The position numbers and the translations under genes are program-made. DNA of 57,059 bases from Candidatus Polarisedimenticolia bacterium (GTDB taxonomy: Bacteria; Acidobacteriota; Polarisedimenticolia; Gp22-AA2; AA152). A model generated the notes under the pieces. The model was not told the DNA's origin. It saw only the letters and a list, made by a program, of their open reading frames with translations, and did not search any database. Positions within the stretch are counted from its first letter, which is position 1; each line of letters opens with the position of its first letter. The DNA lies in contig DASYRE010000009.1 in the NCBI GenBank assembly GCA_036004685.1, forward strand, positions 1 through 57,059, written 5' to 3'. Below, piece after piece: positions 49,849-57,059 of this stretch.

Positions 49849-51108
49849 ATGGTGAAGGAACCAGCGCGAGACGGCTCACTGCGCGCCAGCGAACCGGGCG
49901 GGTGCGCGCCCCGCCGCATTCGGGTCCTGGTGGTCGGCACTCGCTACCTTCCGGTCTACTCGGGAGCGGCGCAGCAGGAGCACGACGTGCTGCGCCGGCT
50001 GGGCGGGCAGGGCGTGGAGGGCACGGTCCTGACGTTGCGCCTTCAAGGGCTGTCCCGGCAGGAGACTCTGGACGGCGTGCGCATTCTTCGTCTCGGAAGG
50101 GGCGGCGGCCGGCTGTCGCGGCTGGCCTTCACGATCGAAGTGTTTGGCTATCTCCTGCTCCGGGGGGGGAGGTTCGATCTGATCCACGCCATCAGTCCGG
50201 GATGGGCTTGCTTCCTGGTTCCCCTGGCATCCCGGGCCCGCGGGATTCCGGCGATGTACACCAGCACGCTGATGGGTTCGGATGACGCCTGGTCGATTCG
50301 CGAGCAGTCGCTCGGTTGGCTGAAGACGCGGCTGATGCGCTCCTACCGCGCCATCACGGCCTCCACGACACGGCAAGTGGAGCTTTTCGCCGCGGCCGGC
50401 TACCGCGCCGATCGGCTTGTGGAGCTGACCTGCGGCATCGACGACGATTACTACGTCCCGGGCCGCAACGCCGGCTGCCGGAGGGAGCTCAGGAAGCTCG
50501 CCGGCCGGGACGACGAAGGACCGGTGCTGCTTTTCATCGGCACCCTGTCCCCGAGAAAGAAAGTGGACCTCCTCGTCGAGGCCTTCCGGCTGTTGCTCCC
50601 GCAGCATCCGTCGGCCGTTCTGGTCCTGATGGGACCCAAGAGCCGCGAGGAGGACTTCGGCATGGACGAGGCCTACGTGCACGATCTAAAGCGCCGCAGT
50701 CTCTCGCCGGATCTCCGGGGCCACGTCGTGTTTCTGGGAAGAATCGATCAAGCGGAGCGCAAGCGGGAGGTCCTGCATGCTTCCGATCTTCTGGCGCTCT
50801 TCTCGGAGCATGAAGGTCTCGGCCTCGTGGTTCTCGAGGCGATGGCCTGCGCCGTTCCGCCGGTCCTCGCCCCCATCCCCGGAGTCTTCGACTACGTCGT
50901 CGACGACGGTCGAAACGGCCGCATCGCCGCTTCCCGCGATCTCGCCGCCCTCACGGCGGCCCTGGCCGATGTGCTTTCGAGCGAGGAGAAGCGGCTCGCC
51001 ATGGGCCGCGCAGCGCGGGACACGATTCAGCGCCGCTTCTCGATGAGCCTCATCGCGTCGCAGTATCTGGACCTTTACCGCCGGCTGGCCCGACGGGGAG
51101 GAGCATGA
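49849..51108 (+). CDS. family 4 glycosyltransferase
   Basis: A 419-residue GT-B-fold retaining glycosyltransferase. The N-terminal domain carries RVLVVGTRYLPVYSGAAQQEHDVLRRL and LIHAISPGW. The C-terminal domain carries LLFIGTLSPRKKVDLLVEAF and the donor-binding EHEGLGLVVLEAMACAVPPVLAP (EX7E). DYVVDDGRNGRI follows. The start may be GTG 49846 or ATG 49849. Its stop overlaps the ATG of a second GT4 gene, so the two are cotranslated and likely add consecutive sugars of a surface glycan. Confidence 0.92.
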   Translation: MVKEPARDGSLRASEPGGCAPRRIRVLVVGTRYLPVYSGAAQQEHDVLRRLGGQGVEGTVLTLRLQGLSRQETLDGVRILRLGRGGGRLSRLAFTIEVFGYLLLRGGRFDLIHAISPGWACFLVPLASRARGIPAMYTSTLMGSDDAWSIREQSLGWLKTRLMRSYRAITASTTRQVELFAAAGYRADRLVELTCGIDDDYYVPGRNAGCRRELRKLAGRDDEGPVLLFIGTLSPRKKVDLLVEAFRLLLPQHPSAVLVLMGPKSREEDFGMDEAYVHDLKRRSLSPDLRGHVVFLGRIDQAERKREVLHASDLLALFSEHEGLGLVVLEAMACAVPPVLAPIPGVFDYVVDDGRNGRIAASRDLAALTAALADVLSSEEKRLAMGRAARDTIQRRFSMSLIASQYLDLYRRLARRGGA

Positions 51109-52460
51109 ACGGGCCTTTCGGGCCTCCCGCCGGCGCGGCCGCCGCCGGGTCCGGCAAGAGCGCCGCCGAGCGCCTGCGGATCCTGTATTACGTCGAGTCT
51201 CTCGGCGTCGGCGGATCGATGCAGACGACGGTGACCGTGGCCCGTCAGATGCAGGCCCGCGGGCATCTGGTCGTCTTTGCGAGCCAGGAAGGGCCGCTGC
51301 TGGGCCAGCTCCAGGAGGCCGGAATCGTCCACGTCCGCGTCGACACCGACGTCCGGCATCCTTCGCCCGCCGCGGCGCGCCGGCTGATGTCGGCGATTAG
51401 GCGCTTCCAGATCACCCTGCTTTGCCCCAACGGATTCGATTGCACGCTCGACGCGGTGCCGGCCGGGCTGCTCACCGGCTGCCCGGTGCTCCCCACCTAC
51501 GGCGGCATGTTCAATCTCCCCTATCCGCACCCCCGGCTGCCGCTGGTCAACGTCTTCAGCCACGAGCTGATGGCCGACCTGGTCGCGCGTTACGGCTGGA
51601 ATCGGGATTCTTTCCGTCACATAATCGCCCGGATCGACCAGCAGCGCTTTTCGCCCGAGGTCTCCGGCGCCACGCTGCGGGCGGATCTCGGAATCTCCGC
51701 CGATCAGAAGGTCCTGGTCATGGTGTGCCGCCACGATCGGCTGAAGCGGGACGGGGTGCTGACGCTGCTCGACGCCGCCGCCGAGATTCACCGCCGTGAG
51801 CCGCGAGCGCGCATCGTCCTGTTCGGGGACGGCAACGCCCACGCCGAGATCCTGGCGAGGATCGACGAGATTCACCGTCTCGCCGGCGGCGAATTCATCC
51901 TCGCCCCAGGGAGCTCCCACCGGACGCCAGAAGCGTTCGCCATGGCCCATCTGGTAGCGGCCAACGGCGCCCGCTCCGCCCTCGAGGGGATGGCTTGCGC
52001 CCGGCCGGTGATCTCGGTCGGGCCGAACGGCTTCTGCGGGGTGCTTTCAGAGGAGACGATCGAGGGATTCCGCCGGTTCAACTTCGACAAGGGACGCCTT
52101 TCCGGAAATCCTTTGGCCGGCCGGGAAATCCTGGTCGATTGCGTGCTCCGGCTGCTGGCGGACGAGGCGCTCCGCCGGGAGCTCGGCCGGTTCTCGGAGA
52201 GCTACGCGCGCGAGCATCTGCTGATCCAGACGGCGGCCGCGGCCTACGAGCGCCTGTACCGGGAGGCTTTGGCCCGGTGGCCGGCCGGACGCCTGGCGCG
52301 TCTGGGCCTCTTCGCCAGCTGGCTGGCGACCGTTGGCCGCTACTACGCCGTCCTGCTGCGGCGGCGCTCCGGATTCATCTCCCAACCTCCGCCGGAGGAG
52401 CCGGCCACGCCCCCCCCGACGGTGGATCCCGATTGGCGGCTGGGCCTCCCGCATCGCTAG
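51105..52460 (+). CDS. family 4 glycosyltransferase
   Basis: A 451-residue GT4-like enzyme. The N-terminal half has ILYYVESLGVGGSMQTTVTVARQM. A domain linker with VFSHELMADLV follows, and then the C-terminal donor half with VLVMVCRHDRLKRDGVLTLLDAA and MAHLVAANGARSALEGMACARPVISVGPNGF. The Glu-rich EX7E motif is altered (ARSALEGMACARPV), which is common in divergent members. After about residue 385 there is a hydrophobic, Arg-rich and Pro-rich tail (LGLFASWLATVGRYYAVLL). ATGA overlap with the preceding gene. Convergent with mutY. Confidence 0.87.
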   Translation: MNGPFGPPAGAAAAGSGKSAAERLRILYYVESLGVGGSMQTTVTVARQMQARGHLVVFASQEGPLLGQLQEAGIVHVRVDTDVRHPSPAAARRLMSAIRRFQITLLCPNGFDCTLDAVPAGLLTGCPVLPTYGGMFNLPYPHPRLPLVNVFSHELMADLVARYGWNRDSFRHIIARIDQQRFSPEVSGATLRADLGISADQKVLVMVCRHDRLKRDGVLTLLDAAAEIHRREPRARIVLFGDGNAHAEILARIDEIHRLAGGEFILAPGSSHRTPEAFAMAHLVAANGARSALEGMACARPVISVGPNGFCGVLSEETIEGFRRFNFDKGRLSGNPLAGREILVDCVLRLLADEALRRELGRFSESYAREHLLIQTAAAAYERLYREALARWPAGRLARLGLFASWLATVGRYYAVLLRRRSGFISQPPPEEPATPPPTVDPDWRLGLPHR

Positions 52461-52513
52461 CCTCGCGTCGCGGAAATGACGTCGGGGTTGTCGAGACACC
52501 CGGCGGCGTCGAG

Positions 52514-53659
52514 TCATCGACCGGCGCGCCTCCCGCGCGCCGGAGATGAGGCGGATCGGGAGGATGGTCTTTCGAGTTTCTCGAAGATCCGCCGCGTCGC
52601 GGATCCGTGGGGAAGACGCACGAGATCGGACGGCCGGACCCATCTCCTCTTCGTCGCACTCCTCCCGGCGCGGCGCGGCAGAGGCTCGGAGAGGATCGCG
52701 GCGTAGGCGCCTACCCGGACGCGCCGGTAGGTGATCGATTGCCGGAGCTCGGCGATTCTCTCGCCCGCCCGCAGCGCGACTCCAAGGCAATCGCGGCCCA
52801 GCCGCGCCAGAGCCTCGGCGGGCCGCTCTCCCGCCTGCAGAAATCCCCCCGGAAACTCCCACAGCCCTTTCATGAGATCGCGGTCGGCCCGTTGCACCAG
52901 GAGACAGGCGTCGCCGCGGCGGATCACCGCCACGGCCGCCTGGAGCTCGATCGGAGCGCGGCCTCGCCGGAGCTCCGGAAGAACCGCCTCGAGGCCGGCC
53001 GCCCGGGCGCGACAGCCGCGCTTCGCGGGGCAGCGCGCGCAGCTCGGGGCGAGCGGGGTGCACACCAAGGCGCCAAGATCCATCAGGGCCTGGTTCACCT
53101 CCCCCGGCGGCCCCGCCGCCAGAAGGGAGCGGGCCGCGCGCTCCAGGACTTGGCGATTCGGGGAGCTTTCCGGATGGCCTCGAAGCGCCAGCATCCGGCT
53201 CAGGACTCTCATCCCGTTTCCATCGAGCGCCGGCTCGGGCCGGGCGAAGGCGATGCTGGCGAGCGCGCCGGCGGTGTACCGGCCCACCCCCGGCAGCCGG
53301 CGCAGCTGCGCGGCCTCGCACGGGATCGCTCCACCGAGCCGCTCCATGACCTGCCGCGCGGCGGCGTGCAGGTGGCGGGCGCGCCGGTAGTAGCCCAGCC
53401 CCGACCATGCCGCGAGAACCTCCGGGAGCGCCGCGCGCGCCAGCGACCGCAGCGTCGGAAACCGTCTCAGGAAGCGCGCGTAATAGGGAATGACCGTCCC
53501 GACCTGAGTCTGCTGGAGCATGATCTCCGAGACCCAGATCCGGTAAGGATCGTCCGTCCTTCTCCATGGAAGATCTCTGCCGTTCCTGCGGTACCAGAGA
53601 AGGAGGCGCGGGCCCGCCGCCGCCGGAAGGCGGCGCCGGGAGCCTGTCGGCGGTGCCAT
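52514..53659 (-). CDS. mutY: A/G-specific adenine DNA glycosylase
   Basis: It removes adenine mispaired with 8-oxoguanine. The 381-residue protein has DLPWRRTDDPYRIWVSEIMLQQTQV (catalytic Glu near residue 44) and the helix-hairpin-helix LPGVGRYTAGAL. ALDGNGMRVLSR (catalytic Asp near 143) follows, then the 4Fe-4S motif C-x6-C-x2-C-x5-C (CTPLAPSCARCPAKRGC, about 200-222). The C-terminal Nudix-like 8-oxoG-recognition domain contains GLWEFPGGFLQAGERPAEAL. Start chosen at ATG 53659 with GAGGGG upstream; the longer frame upstream has no homology. A Nudix MutT-like protein is encoded elsewhere in the window (18312-18743). Confidence 0.96.
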   Translation of the reverse strand: MAPPTGSRRRLPAAAGPRLLLWYRRNGRDLPWRRTDDPYRIWVSEIMLQQTQVGTVIPYYARFLRRFPTLRSLARAALPEVLAAWSGLGYYRRARHLHAAARQVMERLGGAIPCEAAQLRRLPGVGRYTAGALASIAFARPEPALDGNGMRVLSRMLALRGHPESSPNRQVLERAARSLLAAGPPGEVNQALMDLGALVCTPLAPSCARCPAKRGCRARAAGLEAVLPELRRGRAPIELQAAVAVIRRGDACLLVQRADRDLMKGLWEFPGGFLQAGERPAEALARLGRDCLGVALRAGERIAELRQSITYRRVRVGAYAAILSEPLPRRAGRSATKRRWVRPSDLVRLPHGSATRRIFEKLERPSSRSASSPARGRRAGR

Positions 53660-53733
53660 TTGATGCCCCTCGGAGGATCGGAATCCGGCGGAAGGATAGC
53701 CCGGCAGGCGCGCCGGCGCCATTCCCGGGGTCT

Positions 53734-53762
53734 TTGACAGTCCCGCCGCCGACCGGTAGGAT
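53734..53762 (+). promoter_or_regulatory. strong sigma70-type promoter for enoyl-CoA hydratase
   Basis: Perfect TTGACA (53734-53739), a 17-bp spacer and TAGGAT (53757-53762). The leader is about 40 nt and contains AAGGAG (53795-53800) before ATG 53809. Confidence 0.7.
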
Positions 53763-53808
53763 TTTCGGCGGACTCGGCGATCCGCCGCAACTGCAAGGAG
53801 AATCCCAC

Positions 53809-54597
53809 ATGCCCGCGAGACTGGTTGACTACCGCGTGGAGGGCGGCATCGCCGTCGTGGAGATGAACGATCCTCCCGCCAACACTTACACGCACGAGAT
53901 GATGCGGCAGCTGGACGACGCCATCCTCCAGGCCCGGTTCGACGACTCGGTGCACGTCCTGGTCCTGCGCGGCGCCGGAGAGAAGTTCTTTTCGGCGGGC
54001 GCCGACATCCGGATGCTCGCCTCAGCCACGCCGCGCTTCAAGTACTACTTCTGCCTCCATGCCAACGAGACGTTGGCGCGCCTCGAGCAGACTCCGAAGC
54101 TGGTGATCGCGGCTCTCAACGGCCACGCCGTCGGAGGCGGACTGGAGATTGCGCTGGCCGCCGACTTCCGGATCGCCCGGCGCGGGGGAGGCAAGATCGG
54201 CCTCCCCGAGGTCTCGCTGGGCGTGCTCCCCGGCACGGGCGGCACCCAGCGCCTCGTCCGGCTCCTGGGAAAGGCGCGCGCCCTGGAGCTGATGGCGACC
54301 GGAGGGACTTTCGACTTCGACGAGGCGCTGCGCCACGGCCTCGTGAGCCGCCTGTTCGAGCCGGAGGATTTCTTCCCCCGCGTCCTGGAGTTCGCCAGGG
54401 AGTTCTGCCCCCCCCGCAAGGCCTCGCTGGCGGTCGGGAAGATCAAGCGCGCCGTGCATTCCGGCGCGGAGGCCTCCTTCGCCGAGGGGCTGGCTCTCGA
54501 GCGGGAGCTGCAGCAGCAGCTTTTCGAAAGCGACGACGCCCGGGAAGGAATCCAAGCCTATCTGGAGAAACGTGAAGCGAAATTCACCGCCCGGTGA
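53809..54597 (+). CDS. enoyl-CoA hydratase/isomerase family protein
   Basis: A 262-residue crotonase-fold enzyme. Oxyanion-hole segments are KFFSAGADIRML and AALNGHAVGGGLEIALAADFRIA; IGLPEVSLGVLPGTGGTQRLVRLLGK supplies the catalytic Glu of the hydratase type. The C-terminus is a normal trimerisation helix region (AEGLALERELQQQLFESDDAREGIQAYLEK). Its reaction is probably hydration of a trans-2-enoyl-CoA in beta-oxidation. Start ATG 53809; the upstream frame is antisense to mutY. It is only moderately similar to the PaaG-like protein at 35957. Confidence 0.93.
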   Translation: MPARLVDYRVEGGIAVVEMNDPPANTYTHEMMRQLDDAILQARFDDSVHVLVLRGAGEKFFSAGADIRMLASATPRFKYYFCLHANETLARLEQTPKLVIAALNGHAVGGGLEIALAADFRIARRGGGKIGLPEVSLGVLPGTGGTQRLVRLLGKARALELMATGGTFDFDEALRHGLVSRLFEPEDFFPRVLEFAREFCPPRKASLAVGKIKRAVHSGAEASFAEGLALERELQQQLFESDDAREGIQAYLEKREAKFTAR

Positions 54598-54675
54598 AGG
54601 CGCGGCTCCTCCTCCCCGTCCGACGAGATCAGAGACGCAGAGGCCTCGCCGGGGAGTCCGCAAGAGTCGGCCTCG

Positions 54676-55812
54676 ATGACCGAGGCGATCCGCGTCGGCT
54701 TCATCATCGGCCAGCTCCACCGCGGCGGGACCGAGCGGCAGCTTTACGAGCTGGCCACGCGCCTCACCGGCGGCCCCTGCAGCCCTTACGTCTATTGCTT
54801 CTCCCAGGTCCTCGAGCCGTACGGTCCGATGCTCACCGCGGCCGGCGTGCCGCTGCGCTTCATCCCCCGCCGCCGGAGGATGGAGCTGCGGCGGGTCCGG
54901 GCCCTGGCGCGCCTGTTCCGCCAGGATCACCTCGATCTCGTCCACTCCTTGTCGTTCCACGCGAACCTTTACGCGTACCTGGCGCTCCGAGGCCGGCCCG
55001 GCCGGCTGATCGCCTCCAACCGCTACTACGTCCCCGGCGGCGCCGGGCCGGTGAGCTGGATCAACGGCCTGGCGCTCCGGCGCTCCGCCCGGGTGGTCGT
55101 CAACTCCGAGACGGGGAAGGCATTCACGGCCGAGCATTTCAGGGTCCCGCCCGAGCGGATCAAGGTCATCCCGAACGGGGTCGATGCGGCCCGCTTCACC
55201 CCACCGCTCTTCCCCGCCGCGATCCGGCCGGAGCTGGGCATTCCCCCCGGCGCGCCGCTGGTCGGCTTGATCGGCCGGATCACCGCGCAGAAGCGCGTCG
55301 ACATCTTCCTGGAAGCGGCGCGTCGCGTCTCCGAGAAGCTCCCCGGCGCGCGCTTCCTGATCGTCGGCAAGGGCGAGCTGATGGAGGCGATGCGGCGGAA
55401 GACGAGCCAGCTGGGTCTTGACGACCTGGCGATCTTCACGGGAGGCCGCGACGACGTTCCGGATCTGCTCGCGGCGCTCGATCTGCTGGTCCTGTGCAGC
55501 GACGACGAGGGACTTCCGAACGTGATCCTGGAGGCGATGGCGGCGCGCAAACCGGTGGTCGCGACGGACGTCGGAGCGTGCCGCGAGCTGGTCGCCGAAG
55601 GGGTCACGGGACATCTCGTCGCGCGGCGGGACTCCGAGGCCCTCGCCGCGGCCATCCTCCGGGTGCTGCTCCTCCCCGACCGGGGCCGGGCGATCGGAGA
55701 GGCGGGGCACCGCCGGGCCGTCGGGGAGTTCGGAGTCGACGCGATGGCCGCGAAGTTCCGCGATCTGTTCCAGGAGGTCCACGCCCAGGCCGCCCGGCGA
55801 TCGCCAGGCTGA
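54676..55812 (+). CDS. family 4 glycosyltransferase
   Basis: A 378-residue GT-B retaining glycosyltransferase. N-terminal domain: VGFIIGQLHRGGTERQLYELATRL. Middle: VIPNGVDAARFTP. C-terminal: GLIGRITAQKRVDIFLEAARRV and DEGLPNVILEAMAARKPVVATDVGACRELV (the EX7E nucleotide-sugar site). It is a canonical member, third of its type in the last 7 kb. It lies 78 bp after the hydratase gene, perhaps in the same transcript. Sugar and acceptor unknown. Confidence 0.94.
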   Translation: MTEAIRVGFIIGQLHRGGTERQLYELATRLTGGPCSPYVYCFSQVLEPYGPMLTAAGVPLRFIPRRRRMELRRVRALARLFRQDHLDLVHSLSFHANLYAYLALRGRPGRLIASNRYYVPGGAGPVSWINGLALRRSARVVVNSETGKAFTAEHFRVPPERIKVIPNGVDAARFTPPLFPAAIRPELGIPPGAPLVGLIGRITAQKRVDIFLEAARRVSEKLPGARFLIVGKGELMEAMRRKTSQLGLDDLAIFTGGRDDVPDLLAALDLLVLCSDDEGLPNVILEAMAARKPVVATDVGACRELVAEGVTGHLVARRDSEALAAAILRVLLLPDRGRAIGEAGHRRAVGEFGVDAMAAKFRDLFQEVHAQAARRSPG

Positions 55813-55840
55813 AGGCGACGGCGGCGCGGCCCCGGCGGCC

Positions 55841-55869
55841 TTGACCTGCTCGTGCGCTCCCCCTAGACT
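55841..55869 (+). promoter_or_regulatory. sigma70-type promoter for the zinc-type oxidoreductase
   Basis: TTGACC (55841-55846), a 17-bp spacer and TAGACT (55864-55869), with about 20 nt of leader before GTG 55896. Confidence 0.6.
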
Positions 55870-55895
55870 TCTTCGGTCCGCCCAGGGAGACCTCC

Positions 55896-56924
55896 GTGAA
55901 AGTCGTCCGAATCCACGAGCACGGCGGCCCCGACCGCCTTCTCTTCGAGGAAGCGCCTTCTCCAGCGCCCGGTCCCGGTGAGGTGCGGGTCCGCCTTCGG
56001 GCCGCCTCGCTCAACCACCTCGATTTGTGGGTGAGGCGCGGGATTCCCGGGGTGCGTTATCCGCTTCCCCTGATTCCCGGCTGCGACGGGGCGGGCGTGG
56101 TCGCGGAGGCCGGCGCCGGCGTGAGCCGATTCTCGGCGGGGGATCGCGTGGCCCTGGCCCCCGGAGTCTCCTGCGGAGTCTGCGAGGCCTGCCTGGCGGG
56201 CCGCGACAATCTCTGCCGGGAATACGGCATCCTCGGCGAGCACCGCGACGGGACGTTCGCGGAGGAGATCGCTCTCCCTGCCCGGAACCTGATTCCGCTT
56301 CCTGGCAAGATCTCTTTCGAGGAGGCGGCCGCCGTGCCGCTCGTGTTTCTCACCGCCTGGCAGATGGTGGCGGACAAGGCGAAGCTCCTTCCGGGCGAGA
56401 CGGCGGTGGTCCTGGGCGCCGGCAGCGGCGTCGGCTCGGCGGCCATCCAGATCGCGCGACTGCACGGAGCGCGGGTCATCGCGGTCTCGCAAAGCACCGC
56501 CAAGCTCGCCCGCGCCAAAGAGTTGGGAGCCGACGAGGGGATCGATCTGTCGAAATCCGCTCTGCGCGACGAAGTTCGCCGTCTCACCGATCGCCGCGGG
56601 GCGGACGTGGTGCTCGAGCACGTCGGCCGGGCCACCTGGGACCAGAGCGTGGCGAGCCTGGCATGGGGAGGGCGGCTGGTGACCTGCGGCGCCACGACCG
56701 GGGCGGACGTGGCGCTCAACCTCCGGCAGATCTTCTTCAAGAACCTCTCCATTCTCGGATCGACCATGGGAAGGCGCGCCAGCCTTTTCGACATCTTCCG
56801 TCACCTCGAGGCGGGACGCCTGCGCGCCGTGGTGGACCGCGTGCTGCCGCTCGCCAAGGTCCAGGAGGCGCACCGCCTGCTGGAGGACGGAGCGGTCTTC
56901 GGAAAGATCATCCTCACCCCCTAG
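55896..56924 (+). CDS. zinc-type medium-chain dehydrogenase/quinone oxidoreductase
   Basis: A 342-residue MDR-superfamily NAD(P)H oxidoreductase. GroES-like half: ASLNHLDLWVRRGIPGVRYPLPLIPGCDGAGVV and the structural zinc cysteines in GVSCGVCEACLAGRDNLC. The typical catalytic Cys near residue 40 is replaced (NHLDLW), as in quinone-oxidoreductase-like members. Rossmann half: VVLGAGSGVGSAAIQIARLHGA. GTG start 55896 with GGAG upstream. Its TAG stop is immediately followed by a repeat element (copy B). Confidence 0.92.
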   Translation: MKVVRIHEHGGPDRLLFEEAPSPAPGPGEVRVRLRAASLNHLDLWVRRGIPGVRYPLPLIPGCDGAGVVAEAGAGVSRFSAGDRVALAPGVSCGVCEACLAGRDNLCREYGILGEHRDGTFAEEIALPARNLIPLPGKISFEEAAAVPLVFLTAWQMVADKAKLLPGETAVVLGAGSGVGSAAIQIARLHGARVIAVSQSTAKLARAKELGADEGIDLSKSALRDEVRRLTDRRGADVVLEHVGRATWDQSVASLAWGGRLVTCGATTGADVALNLRQIFFKNLSILGSTMGRRASLFDIFRHLEAGRLRAVVDRVLPLAKVQEAHRLLEDGAVFGKIILTP

Positions 56925-57059
56925 TGTCGCGTCTCAAAAATCATGTTACATTCGGCCCCCGATCCATCCCGGCTCGCCGCGTTGCGCCTCGCTTGCGTAC
57001 CGCCTTGGGTACGCGACGCTCTGGCGCGCCTTGCGATCCGGGCGCCTCGGCGACCTCGG
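56925..57059 (+). repeat. modular hairpin repeat, copy B (5' box plus 3' module, cut by window end)
   Basis: The 5' box TGTCGCGTCTCAAAAATC...TTACAT (56925-56951) follows directly on the TAG of the oxidoreductase gene. It lacks the hairpin insert of copies A and C and passes straight into the 100-nt 3' module (56960-57059, 88 of 100 identical to copy A). The module contains the GCGTACC/GGGTACGC-type hairpin and ends beyond the window. Confidence 0.8.

Noticed and set aside
1-57059. tRNA, rRNA, CRISPR, prophage, integrase or transposase genes
   Set aside because: I looked for T-loop motifs, rRNA-like stretches, spaced repeats and transposase/integrase protein motifs and found none that I could support. 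No full structural scan could be run.

Overview
The window is 57 kb of dense, very GC-rich bacterial chromosome (roughly two thirds G+C by eye) with short intergenic gaps, many ATGA/GTGA/TTGA start-stop overlaps and no rRNA, tRNA, CRISPR array, prophage or transposase that I can see. Outer-membrane-type and periplasmic features (a MacAB-like export system, TlpA-like thioredoxins, a POTRA-domain protein) point to a diderm. The gene mix (B12-dependent ribonucleotide reductase, NAD-type isocitrate dehydrogenase, dodecin, RNase E/G with a basic tail, many glycosyltransferases) would fit an uncultured lineage such as an Acidobacteriota-like organism, but the phylum is a guess. Recognisable sigma70-type promoters (TTGACA/TATAAT-like with 17-18 bp spacers) precede many operons.

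Layout. 1-6.7 kb: the 5' part of a succinate dehydrogenase flavoprotein gene and an M20 peptidase (minus) diverge from a deoxyhypusine-synthase-like gene and nrdJ (plus). nrdJ has a candidate NrdR box, a promoter and a terminator. 6.9-9.6 kb: dodecin, DUF885 protein and isocitrate dehydrogenase. 9.6-12.0 kb: three translationally coupled genes of unknown function (minus). 12.2-17.7 kb: a metallo-beta-lactamase-fold hydrolase, a nucleotidyltransferase-like protein (minus), then glycosyltransferase, M24 peptidase (apparently with an ATT start), thioredoxin-like ferredoxin and a POTRA-containing protein. 17.7-22.6 kb: a six-gene minus-strand run with pyruvate kinase, a secreted zinc-finger/DA1-like metallopeptidase, Nudix hydrolase and flavin reductase. 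22.7-29.3 kb: MFS transporter, adenosine deaminase, YciF-like ferritin, then two tandem CelD-like acetyltransferases with a DegT-like aminotransferase. 29.3-34.0 kb: a minus-strand run with two thioredoxin-fold proteins, a MauE-like membrane protein, glycine oxidase-like protein, DUF309 and amidohydrolase. 34.0-36.8 kb: a hairpin-rich leader region, aldehyde dehydrogenase and PaaG-like hydratase. 37.0-42.3 kb: YIP1 protein plus a MacAB-type adaptor/ATPase/two-permease exporter. 42.7-49.4 kb: RNase E/G, M24 peptidase, DusB, glutathione S-transferase, ECF sigma factor and alpha/beta hydrolase. 49.8-56.9 kb: three GT4 glycosyltransferases, MutY, enoyl-CoA hydratase and a zinc-type oxidoreductase.

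The most interesting non-coding signal is a modular repeat family with three copies in this window (36924-36997, 42488-42677 on the minus strand, and 56925 to the window end). It consists of a conserved 5' box, an optional palindromic hairpin and an optional 100-nt 3' module. Two copies begin directly at the TAG stop codon of the gene before them, in the same orientation. The most interesting protein is the secreted four-zinc-finger DA1-like peptidase at 19273-20379.
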